Part shown: in pieces, positions 55,466 through 64,000 of the stretch | How the letters are laid out: the number at the start of each line of letters is the position of its first letter | Position numbering within the stretch: position 1 is the stretch's first letter | Source of the DNA: Endomychus coccineus | Lineage: Eukaryota > Arthropoda > Insecta > Coleoptera > Endomychidae | DNA: 64,000 nt | Assembly (NCBI GenBank): GCA_958510875.1 | Contig: OY294069.1 | Span: 157,975,111 to 158,039,110 of the forward strand | Direction: 5' to 3' | The notes under the pieces: model-generated | The model's database searches: none | What the model saw: only the letters and a program-made list of their open reading frames with translations | Told to the model about the DNA's origin: nothing | Translations under genes and position numbers: made by a program

Positions 55466-55560
55466 ACGCCTAATAACCAATTTGTTCCAATTAAATTCAC
55501 TGTACATTTAGAAAACAATAACCATCCTCCTTTTCTCGATATATCATGGAAGATGGTGAA
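55466..55560 (+). pseudogene. PLE-B RT fragment, inverted relative to 54576-55465
   Basis: Plus strand: NTPNNQFVPIKFTVHLENNN then HPPFLDI, the same RT segment that the neighbour encodes on the minus strand (QVEIETDNQLPFL). The two copies therefore face away from each other, head to head, around 55440-55466. It is cut by the mariner at 55561. Confidence 0.68.
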
Positions 55561-56138
55561 TTGCCAAGTGCGGCCGTTTTCGCTTCAAATCGGCGTCGAA
55601 TCAATTCAACAGCTCTGTATAATATACCCCGGTATTCGTTTTGCCCTTTTCAAGATATGCGCGATACCGTGTGCATCCCAAAAAACTGTCGCCATGACTT
55701 TGTTGGTCGATAAACCCACCTTGACCTTTTTCGTCTTCGATTCGCCAGGACATGGCCACTGTTTCGACTGTTCTTTGATCTTTGGTGTGTTGTGATGGAT
55801 CCATGTATCGACGATTTCTGACGTTGTAACCTCAATTGTGCGACCAGAACGTTCGGCGTCCTTTGTGGTCATACTATCACAATGAAAATCTGTACACCAC
55901 GCGATGCTTTGGTTAGCGTAATGATTTTTCCACGAAAGAAATTCACTTTTTCCCATGTTTACAAAAATCTTCAAGGTTACTTGCTTTCTATAGGTATCAA
56001 AACAGAACTAAATGATATATCGGTTTGAACATTTCAATGCGTTGTAGTTAAAGACGATACATCACAAATGACACATGGCATTTTCGATTGTGGCGCCACC
56101 TGTTTTATTTTTCAATGATTTTTCACCTCACCCTCGTA
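55561..56138 (-). pseudogene. Mariner, internally deleted and truncated (copy 8)
   Basis: Minus strand. The 5' terminus is complete (ends CACCCTCGTA at 56138). The N-terminal part (MKIFVNMGKSEFLSWKNHYA) is fused through TTSEIVDTWIHHNTPKIKEQ to the central region; the deletion removes the DNA-binding C-half and the first-aspartate motif up to DTW. KVMATVFWDAHGIAHI and KRIPGYIIQS follow, then it stops at about 55561 in the FDADLKRKR region. The second and third catalytic aspartates are missing. The 122-codon ORF at 55606-55974 is the deletion product. Confidence 0.8.
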
Positions 56139-56139
56139 C

Positions 56140-56650
56140 AGAAAACCATTCCATTTCCTTTATAGTGTGCTTGCCTATACCGCATAAGGGTTCCAGTCCC
56201 TTGAATGCAAGGGCGTTCACCTGTTGATTTTCCTCGATTCCTGTATATCCTCGAACTTAGTGGAGGGTGATTCTGTTCTACACTCCTAAGGTGTTCAGCT
56301 TAGTTTTGCAGTATAGAGAAGCATCGTTGACCTAATGATATTTGAACTCAGCGCTTTTTCTTGACTGTCGGACAAGTTGGCTATATCCTTCATTTTATAT
56401 CCTTTATTCATATTGAGCCGTGAAGATCTCTGGGTTGCATGGACGTCCGCTAGAAACATACTGATGTATTTATAAATGGATCCGGAGTATTTGGTTTTGG
56501 TTCTTGTTCCATCGGTATACTAACAGATTTTGCTCCTTTCGTAACAGGGTGAGTGTTCCTCTGCCTCTTCCCTTCTTTATTCTCAAGGTGGGTTTAGAAG
56601 TTCTATGTAAACATGAGCATATTGCCCATGTCATCTTTTGGTGCCATGAG
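56140..56650 (-). pseudogene. LINE-C RNase H fragment
   Basis: Minus strand copy of the region at 40600-41100. Shared DNA blocks are GTGTGCTTGCCTATRCCG (56166-56183) and the CTTAGTGGAGGGTGATTCTG region (56257-56276). Upstream pieces read TLILKRAKSVSIPMEQEPKP and ARDLHGSIWIKDIK-like sequence in broken frames. No open frame of note. Non-functional. Confidence 0.6.
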
Positions 56651-56654
56651 TAAT

Positions 56655-57150
56655 GGGTGTTCCTTCTTCAGGGAGACATTGTTCTTCCACTGAAGTTTAA
56701 TACCTCCCTGAGTTTCTTCATTGCTTATATTGAACCTTTCCGCTATCCCACGAATGGCTATATGAAGCGAGTTCCTTTCTTGAGATTAAAATTATCAAAT
56801 GCGGTCACTATTTGGAATTCGACATATATAGGAAACCATCCAATACTCTTGTTTATAGATGATTAAACGTTACTTTGAGACAGAAAAATTATAACTACGA
56901 AGTTGAGAAACTTCAGCAAATGTAGCTACAGACAATGGTTACGACAAATCTTTGATAAATATGATAATTTCTAACCAAAAACGGAAAATCGCACGCAATC
57001 AACTAACCATATTAGAGCCATTACGTTCAAATAATGTAATGAAATTAAAAAGTTTCACTTATCATCCTACAGTAATTAATAAATTCCATAATTTGTTTTT
57101 CAAACTTGCAATAAAACCCGTTTATTGTTGCAAGAACAAGCTAAAAAACG
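56655..57150 (+). pseudogene. PLE-B reverse transcriptase C-terminal fragment
   Basis: Plus strand. LSFFIAYIEPFRYPTNGYMK in worn form, then LVDRLNVTLRQKNYNYEVEK-like text, LQQMXLQTMVTTNL-like text, and the open part MINMIISNQKRKIARNQLTI, TYHPTVINKFHNLFFKLAIK, PVYCCKNKLKN (56952-57140). These match the minus-strand copy at 54860-55141 closely. It ends at the start of the endonuclease, where tRNA-SINE sequence begins. Confidence 0.7.
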
Positions 57151-57189
57151 TTCAGGCAATAGAGATACTACATTACAATCAACTGTCCT

Positions 57190-57795
57190 CAGATACTCCA
57201 TAATCATGTGGCTAGGCTGCCGGATTTTGGGATTCGTCTTATCCGGTTCGAATCCGGAGCGTGGAAATAATTTTAAAAATCTAACATATACTGCATTGAA
57301 ATCTATTGTTCTCAAGCCCTCCATATGGCTCAGTGGTATAAGCAATCAATCTTATAATCACTGTGGCTGCTGGTCGCGGGTTCGAATCCTGCGACTGCGG
57401 AATTTTTCCGATGGCCCGTAGAAGAGGTATATAATATATTAATTTCAAAACTACGTGGCAAATGACCTGGTCAATGCCAAACCAATTGAATTGTGATTGA
57501 TTGAAGAATTGTTAATAATATTAGCGGTTCTTCAATTAATCACAATTCAACTTTTAAAAAAAAAAAAAAAAAAAAGCCCTCCATAGCTGAGTTGTTAATC
57601 CGTCTGACTTTGGAATTCATCTCACGGCTCGAAAATGACGCATGTGCTAATGTTTGAAAAATTATGAGTTAGAGAGAGATTCATTACTACGTTAAAATCA
57701 ATTGTTCTCAAGTCCTCCATAGCTGAGCGCTCAAGACGCCTGACTTTGGAATTGATCTCCCCGGTTCGAATCCGGTGGGTTGAAAAAAAATCCAC
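57190..57795 (+). repeat. Cluster of tRNA-derived SINE units
   Basis: Four tRNA-like heads lie in tandem. Unit 1 (57190-57265) has B box GGTTCGAATCC at 57245. Unit 2 (57316-57575) has A box TGGCTCAGTGG (57326-57336), B box at 57379-57389, a body and a 20-A tail at 57556-57575. Unit 3 (57576-57645) has a worn B box. Unit 4 (57711-57795) has a B box at 57773-57783. The start TCAAGYCCTCCATAGCTGAG is shared. The heads carry polymerase III promoter boxes, but their cloverleaf arms are imperfect, so I do not call true tRNA genes. In unit 2's body, 57486-57508 and 57528-57550 form a 23 bp hairpin with one mismatch. Confidence 0.75.
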
Positions 57796-58135
57796 TTAAG
57801 GTACTAGTAGAGGTTAGCGTCATGAAAATAGAGTCAAAGATGACGAGTTCACAGATCGCCAGACTGTAGATTGGAAGATCGTATATTGCCATACCATAGA
57901 TTACTAGACCATAGACCACAATAAATTATATACTGCGCAAAAGTTGCGCATGGGCGATGGTGGATAACCTTGAAAGAGATGTAAGATAAATCCTATATTT
58001 ACATGTTAAAAAAGTCGATTTTGATCCCGAACTGAGATAGCCTATCTACTTATGAGCAACAAAATTTCTCCGTCCTTATTTATACTGATGAAATTCCCGA
58101 TTTCTATAAATCTGGAATTTACCAAATTGAATATG
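57796..58135. other. Short ATAGA.. repeats, no gene seen
   Basis: 57850-57920 holds imperfect repeats of CCATAGATTACTAGA type, giving a repetitive minus-strand ORF (57731-57919) that is not a gene. Confidence 0.45.
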
Positions 58136-59135
58136 TAGTCGAGTCAAATAGGTATTTCATTACGAAAATCGAATATGGACCGATTTTGATGAAACAAGTG
58201 CATTCGATTCGGGATGACGTCTAGAAAAAAGCTTACTGGTTAGTTTTTTGTGCAAATTTGTTATTATTTTTTAACCGGAAAATTGACCAATTTCCAAAAT
58301 TTCATCAAAACTAACCAGAAATCCTCAGTATGGGGTTGTGGATGTTGTTTTTTTATGTTAAATGTTTAAAAATTTGTTAAAAGGGGGTCGTTACTAATTT
58401 AAATCAAAAACAAAGTCGAATTCTAATTTTTTAATTTTTTAATTTGAAATAAATTCCAGCTCATCTAAAAATTTTTTCTATTTTCTGTACTCAGTCTTTT
58501 TATATTCTACACAGCATCTTTTACATATACTATGAACATATACGTAATAAAAACTGGGCGGGAGTAGCAGGTAGGTATTTTTCTTAAACTATGGAGTCTA
58601 CACTATACTATAACACAGCATCTATCATATAATAAGATCTCTATGGCATCCACCGCTTCATAAAGCAGCTGTTTATATAAGCCGGTCCTTCCTCCCATCC
58701 GCCTAAAATAAAGACGCGGCAACGTATACGTGGACCATGGCTATTGTAATGTAGATACATAATAAATGATCACCACGTGTCACTTACTGTTGGATGCTTC
58801 TGTTATTCAGATTGGTAAAATTTCTCATTCGTTTTATGTAAAAATTATTTTGTTCTGTGGTTCAGAGAATATTATAACAAACATTTTTTAAATAATTCAA
58901 ATACATATTGTTCAATAAATAAAACATTGCTTTAATGAAGCATTCACGCTGCAAATTAATAAAAGTGTTTTTCGGTTGAAAACATAATAACAAATTTGCA
59001 CAAAAAACTTACCGGTTAGCTTTTCTCTAGACGTCATCCCGAATCGAATGCACTTTGTTTCATCAAAATCGGTCCATATCGTTCGATTTTCGTAAGTCGG
59101 CCTGTTTTAATACCTATTCGACTCGACTAATCAGT
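58136..59135. mobile_element. Inverted-repeat element, about 1 kb
   Basis: Arms of about 150 bp (58136-58282 and 58971-59135) are diverged reverse complements, sharing GACGTCTAGAAAAAAGCTTA-type and GAATCGAATGCAC-type blocks and their complements, and ending GTAGTCGAGTC/GACTCGACTA. The 690 bp between encode nothing recognisable. No clear target duplication was found. This is probably a MITE-like element. Confidence 0.65.
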
Positions 59136-59500
59136 CGTGTTCGAAATGCTATGTGGATCAAACTAGAAGGAACATTTTATTACGTTATAAAGAACATTCT
59201 GCCTATATAAAAAAGATTAATAGTGAAAAATCATCATTAGCAGAACACATTTTGAATATAGGTCACACCATTTCTGAAGAAAGTTTACCACTTTTAAAAC
59301 ATCTAGGTAGTTAACAAGGGATGGAAAAGTATAAGTAAAAATGCTATTTATTAAATTCAGATTTATCTGTAGCTGAGGGTAACCTCTTGTTTACACTATT
59401 AACCCCAAACATTTTCAAATTTAATTCAATCTGATGATGACTACATGGTAGCTGAAAGGTATTTTAATAGTATTTTCAGTGAATAAGGGCGATTATTACG
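59136..59500 (+). pseudogene. PLE-B endonuclease C-terminus and 3' end
   Basis: Plus strand. CYVDQTRRNILLRYKEHSAY (YVG changed to YVD in the GIY-YIG core), then SEKSSLAEHILNIGHTISEE, then a stop after LLKHLGS, worn 3' sequence, the hammerhead at 59426-59480 and the TAAGGGCGATTATT tail. The N-terminal part of the domain and the RT are missing. Confidence 0.75.
59426..59480 (+). ncRNA. Hammerhead-like, PLE-B
   Basis: CTGATGA (59431-59437), stem II GACTAC-ATG-GTAGCT with weaker ends, GAAA (59453-59456), then GGTATTTTAATAGTAT with stem III nearly gone. The core is intact but stem III is short. Confidence 0.5.
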
Positions 59501-60440
59501 TAGTTGTTAGTAAGCTTTCACATCTTTATAGTATCTGTGCACCTTTGTAAAAGTAAGAAAGATATAAATAATGTTATAAAAACGCATAATCATCATCTAC
59601 CGGAACCATTCGTAACAGCTATACAACCCGAAACTGTATCTGCCTGTATAATTTACCATTTTAAACGGTCCTACTTTTCTTGCACTCGTATGTTTTGTGA
59701 TTACCGAAAACAAAGACTTGTGTGGTCCGGATAACTTTGATGGGTTAATTTTATAGCGTAACAAAATTGCTATGGTTTTCCAAAATAATAGTAAGCAACT
59801 CAGGGTTTGGTTGACGACCACCTGCCTGTTGCGTTATTAGATGAATGACTTAATTGAATTATTTACTGGTGGTCCTTAACTTACAGACCAGACTGCTAAT
59901 TTAGCAAAATTGCATTTTGCATACATGTTATTTAGTTATTAGCTCATGACAAATTAAAGCTAGTTTAATTGTAAGGTTAGCTTTAGTTGAGAAAGGTAAA
60001 CTAATCAAAAAGCAAAGCTATATTTAATTTCACATTGCAGATTCTTGAATGAAGACATTTCACTGCCGTAATTCTATTCTCAACTATAATTATTTGGTAG
60101 GCCAGGAAGTATGTACATTACATCAATTTTCACAAGTTGTTAAAGGCTTCTCGAAAGAAATGTTCTTGAAGTCAACGATATTTAATTATTTATATCGCCT
60201 AATTGCATTATGTTCAAAATCATCTACATTTAAAACCACTTTAGCCCATTGTCGTTTACTTCTTGGACTTGCAAATACTGTACTTCTGAAGAGGTCAAAA
60301 GACATTCAGTTGTAAGGATGCAGCAATTCTGTCTCTAACGGCACTGATGTGAAGATATGACCCTCCATTCCTCTTCAAAGCATTTTCTTGTTTTGGATAG
60401 TATTTGTTGAAGACTAGATCCTAGTGACTACTACGTTTTC
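59501..60440. other. No gene seen; unassigned ORFs
   Basis: Plus ORFs at 59504-59734 (76 codons) and 60049-60315 (88 codons; contains FSQVVKGFSKEMFLKSTIFN) have no recognised domain. They could be host exon pieces or chance ORFs. Confidence 0.4.
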
Positions 60441-61335
60441 AATTCTCCCAAAATCTTCATCTCGGATAGAGGAGATTGGAGTAACGAAACTCTCACCCTA
60501 CTGCCACCAGGTGGGCTCGTATGGTTCACAGACGGGTCCACAGTAGGTCAAGATTCTGGGGCGAGAGTGTACCTGAGAATGCCAAAGGTGACTGACTATC
60601 TCAGTAAATCTAGGCGCTCACTGCACGGTTTTTCAGGCGAAGGTCTACGCAATATTGACTCGCCATGGAAAACCTGCGAAGAGACTATGTAAATAAACGC
60701 ATATGTATTTGCACAGTCGCCCAGTCACATCAAGGCTTGTCAAAGAATGCAGAGATACACTAGCTGAACTAGCCAGGAGGAATAAAGTACAACTCATCTG
60801 GGTTCTTGGATATAGTGGAATTGAAGGAAATGATATGCCCGACTCCTTGGGCAGGCGAGTGTCGTCCGGCCCTGTCGGATCGGAGCCAATGCATCAAATT
60901 GCGTGGGGGGTTTCGCTATTCTGGGTCAACTGAACAAAGAGTGATCTGAACTGTGGTGAAAATGACCATGCATGAGGCAGGCCAAGCTTTTCATCAAAGA
61001 TCCTGTGCCTAGGCTCTCAAAGAAACTCGTCTCAACAAACACCTTCATACTATGGGCATTCCGAATGATTCTATATATGAAATGCAGAGAGGCGGAAGAA
61101 ACTGCTTCTCACATCCTGTTGGAATGTATTAACATTCAAAATCAAAATTACTCCCAGAAGAACTTACGGAAGCTAGCGTTGGCAATATTCTGGGTTTCTG
61201 GCGGGCCTCAAACCTGCTAGACTAGAATAGATTCCTGACCACGGGGCGTACAATAGGCCCAAATAAGTCACCTAAGTGCATTTGGGGGCTAAACCCCCTT
61301 CCCTCAAATGATGATGATGATGATGATGACTACTA
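60440..61335 (+). pseudogene. LINE-D RNase H and C-terminal region
   Basis: Plus strand. PPGGLVWFTDGSTVGQDSGA (60505-60565) carries the first RNase H catalytic aspartate (TDGS). A frame-shifted QAEVYAILT-like helix follows, then SRPVTSRLVKECRDTLAELA, ARRNKVQLIWVLGYSGIEGN (normally WVPGHSG; the H is changed to Y), the linker, RQAKLFIKDPVPRLSKKLVS, and a CREAEETASHILLEC zinc knuckle (61085-61130). It ends with sequence like AQISHLSAFGG and a (GAT)n tail at 61307-61328. Clearly the 3' end of an RNase H-bearing LINE; not functional. Confidence 0.8.
61307..61328 (+). repeat. (GAT)n tail
   Basis: About seven ATG/GAT triplets at the LINE-D 3' end; short tandem repeats as 3' tails are usual in several LINE groups. 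Confidence 0.7.
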
Positions 61336-61444
61336 CATTTCCGAAGTTTACATAGCACACGATCTAGTTGTAAGCAGAATAACAATCTTCAAAAGTTTCA
61401 TTTTATTGAAATTTAAATTCACTACATCTAATACATGAAGTATC

Positions 61445-62035
61445 TCATATATCTGATAACACTATAAGGGTAATGTCCAATTCCTCCACACAAAGGGAAT
61501 TTTTCGGATGTAAGAGTTTACTATTCGTTAGATTAGATTGGATTTTGAAGGGGTATAAGATATACTCCGTGGTTAGAGAACTATTGTACCCTCCTTTACA
61601 GTACTTTTTCAGAGTATACCGGTAGGTTTTAGCTGTTTTGGGAAAGTTAAAGTTTTTCTCCGCCGCAGCGTCAAATTTTCTCGATGATTGTGTATATTCC
61701 GAAGAGGTTGCACCTGTGGAGCAGGGTAATTCGCAATTGATCAGCAGATGTATCGGTGTTTCTTTTGCTTTTAAGCAGAATCTACACATTCCATCGTTCA
61801 CTTTCCCAACTTCACTTATATGGCCGTTGAGTTTGCAGTGACCTGTTATGATTCTCAGGATGTTTCTGCTCAGCCTTATACTTTCCAAAACGTCCTTTCT
61901 CCTACATTTATCTAACAGGGATTGTCTATGTCCAGGAAGAAAACTTTAGTCCACCTGTTTATTTCCCTCGATTCCTGTTTGTCCTGCAACTTAGTGGAGG
62001 ATGATTCTGTTATACAATCCTTCGGCATGTCCGGC
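61445..62035 (-). pseudogene. LINE-C C-terminal zinc-knuckle region
   Basis: A minus ORF of 147 codons (61445-61888) reads SIRLSRNILRIITGHCKLNG, then CRFCLKAKETPIHLLINC, an intact C..C...H....C knuckle typical of RNase H-type LINEs. The region from 61889 to 62035 matches the other LINE-C copies (CTTAGTGGAGGATGATTCTG, 61990-62009). The residues after the knuckle are also open but unlike known domains. It is the best-preserved copy of this region in the window, but RNase H and RT are missing. Confidence 0.72.
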
Positions 62036-62525
62036 AAAAGCGGCCTCTGCGTACACCCATCGTCATAATGCGGCCCTACGGGTGCTGTATTACCATCTAA
62101 GGTACTCGTACTTTTCAGAAGATATTGAGTCCGCTATCGAAAACGAAAAATGCCAGATCCAATGGAATTACCCCTTTCCGACCATCAAGTCCATACAAGC
62201 AAATAGGCCTGACGTTCCCCTCCTCGATAAACGAACTAAGACTATGTATATCATCGAATTCTCTGCTTCGGGAGAAAAGAGCATAGTCTTGAAGAGGAGA
62301 AAATATGAACAAACTATCAAGATCTCCTGTTCAAGCTCCACACGCTATACCTAGACCACAAGGTCGTATTAGTGGCTTTGATTATCTGAATTCGGTCTTC
62401 GCTTTGTTCCAACTTAAGAATCATTCCGGCCTGCAGAAGGCAGTCATTCTGGGTTCAATAAATCTACTTAAGGCACACGATTTGGGGAGCTTCAGTTAAT
62501 GGACTAGGTTTTCTGGCTCGATTGC
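62030..62525 (+). pseudogene. R2-like LINE, restriction-like endonuclease end
   Basis: Plus strand, mainly 62001-62354. AYTHRHNAALRVLYYHLRYS, then IESAIENEKCQIQWNYPFPT, then NRPDVPLLDKRTKTMYIIEF. The spacing RPD...E (PD followed 15 residues later by E) matches the restriction-like endonuclease of R2-type and related LINEs, and the preceding HxxxH part matches their finger region. Frameshifts follow. HKVVLVALIIG and LQKAVILGSINLLKAHDLGS (62433-62495) are the usual end of these proteins. The RT is missing. The first codons of the ORF belong to the antisense LINE-C, so the true homology starts near 62045. Confidence 0.76.
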
Positions 62526-64000
62526 TGCGATATCGTCGTAGTGCGCAGGTATTTATGTAAAAAAAAAGTATATATAAGTAAGTTGTGGGCTTTCTTAGGC
62601 TTTCAGCAATTTGAACGATATATTTTAATGAAGCAACCTTCTCATTTGACGCATTTTGGCTTTCGCCTTCTTCACTAATTTAGTTTGTTTACATTTGAAC
62701 TGGGTTTGAACAAAATATTTTCTGTTCTGTTAAATTGTAATCTAAATGTAAACAAAAATTTTTTTTCTGGAGAAGGCATTGAATTCTCTCAAATGCAAGT
62801 TCAAATTTGCACCAGTAACAAAGTTCCCACATTATTTCTACTTCTCTTCCAGAATGGAATACCAAAAATCGCATCTCAATATCCATCTTCTCTGAAAAAG
62901 GTCCGAGGTTCTTAACTGTTGCCTCGAGTATAAGTATTGGAATATACTATGTTCGGTTCTCACTTCAAATTGTCAATCTGACCACCCAGTGTTATCGTTG
63001 CTAGCTGCATTGATTCCGAACTCCTGACGCGTTAAATCGCTTTCTGACGAGACATGTCACGTAACTACTATTACTGGACGCGTTCACAATGAAAGGAATT
63101 GTCACATGAAACTACCGAAAGTGGTACGTATGGGAATACGGTGTTTTTTCTTTATTGCCATCGGAATCCTGTTCACTTTAGAAAAGGAACAACTTCCTAG
63201 TTAATAATTTTGTGCAACCAATTCATTTTAACATTTCCCGAAAACAAGTGCCGCACTATCTTCGTCAAACTAGGAATATTTCATTTTAACAGTCGGCAAC
63301 ACTTTCCAGGGTTGCGGGTTATTTCCTCCATTTTATCCAACAACTGTTGTAGTGTACTAAATGTGTGAAGGAAAATGAAGTACCTACTAACTGATTCAGC
63401 TTGCATCGAATCAAAATGCAGAAGTGCAAAAATATATATTTTTCGAAGGCTCAGCTCCAATAGCAAATGCTTTTTGAAAGTTTACTCGATCGATGATTGA
63501 AATAAAACTGAGCCCACACCTGAAAGAATTAGATAAATATATGGAAAAATAACTTTCAGCTTCAAGTCAATATTATTAATGCATATTGTGATGTTAAAGT
63601 AAGCATTATTATTTATGGAAACAAACACTCAAAATACTCGATTATCAAATCATATCAATGAACGATTTCCAAATATAATTTCGATAATCTCAATAACACT
63701 ATTTTAGTAGGATGAATAAGATATTTCAACAAATATTCAAGTACAATCAATTTTTGGAGCCACAAGTTGGAAGATTATCTTTTATATAAATTATCTTTGA
63801 TGTGGACGTGCATTTCATTTTCTGTTGGATACTTATGTATCAATTTGATATGGCTACATTTTGTTCAACATACTATGAAATAAAGAGCATTAAATAAACA
63901 TTTTCTTGGTATTTTGGTTCTTTAATACGACTAAAAATTAAATAAGATTTTTTCTTTATGACGTTCCGGTATTTTATTTATATCTTTATCAAAAATTGAT
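62526..64000. other. No gene seen
   Basis: AT-rich sequence to the right edge. GTGAAGAAGGCGAAAGCC (minus strand, about 62660-62678) looks like a worn PLE terminal motif but lacks CTGATGA. The ORF at 62685-62915 and others here show no domain. Confidence 0.45.

Noticed and set aside
57190..57405. Functional tRNA genes
   Set aside because: A and B boxes are good, but acceptor and anticodon arms do not pair properly and a SINE body with poly-A follows.
57731..57919. Repetitive protein (VIYGLVIYGMAIYD pattern)
   Set aside because: It reflects short imperfect DNA repeats on the minus strand and has no start context.

Overview
The window looks like insect nuclear DNA, most likely from a beetle or hemipteran, although the order is a guess. 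It is AT-rich, lacks operon-like gene packing, and is a graveyard of nested, truncated transposable elements (TEs). No intact host gene is visible. The best host-derived piece is one exon-like stretch at 33637-33845 that resembles the ligand-binding region of receptor guanylyl cyclases and is broken by a LINE tail. TE diversity is high: Penelope-like elements (PLEs), several LINE lineages, mariner, Tc1-like, hAT, P/THAP-like and Crypton-type elements, TIR elements of unknown type, and tRNA-derived SINEs. Layout. 1-5.3 kb: end of a TIR element, inverted PLE ends, a PLE reverse transcriptase (RT) relic, an R1-like LINE, a TIR-element core and a deleted mariner. 6.1-7.3 kb: an AT-rich hAT relic. 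10-11.7 kb: a deleted mariner and a palindromic repeat. 13.3-15.9 kb: PLE RT, a mariner, and a PLE 3' end with a hammerhead ribozyme. 17.2-18.8 kb: a composite mariner. 19.6-21.9 kb: LINE pieces and a Tc1-like transposase relic. 22.3-23.4 kb: two related hairpin repeats flanking short ORFs. 23.6-25.25 kb: an apparently perfect 2 x 826 bp palindrome of two PLE 3' halves, each with a GIY-YIG domain and a hammerhead. 26.0-28.2 kb: a CpG-rich block and possible promoters. 28.8-31.5 kb: a mariner split by a hAT, then PLE and P-like pieces. 32.6-35.4 kb: LINE, the host-like exon, a hairpin MITE and a Crypton-type recombinase relic. 35.9-42.3 kb: LINE pieces and a 918 bp TIR element. 43.3-50.1 kb: mariner, LINE pieces, inverted PLE ends, a THAP/P-like element and an unidentified 119-residue ORF. 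50.8-52.35 kb: a 1.56 kb TIR element with a 6 bp target duplication. 52.4-59.5 kb: PLE, mariner and LINE fragments, a tandem tRNA-SINE cluster and an inverted-repeat element. 60.4-62.5 kb: LINE C-terminal regions, including an R2-like endonuclease. The most interesting theme is the PLE population. Two PLE families are present (called A and B here). Both carry hammerhead ribozymes in their terminal regions, and both repeatedly occur as inverted outward-facing pairs. In family B the inversion junction twice falls at the hammerhead. All family names rest on reading motifs by eye; no database search was run.
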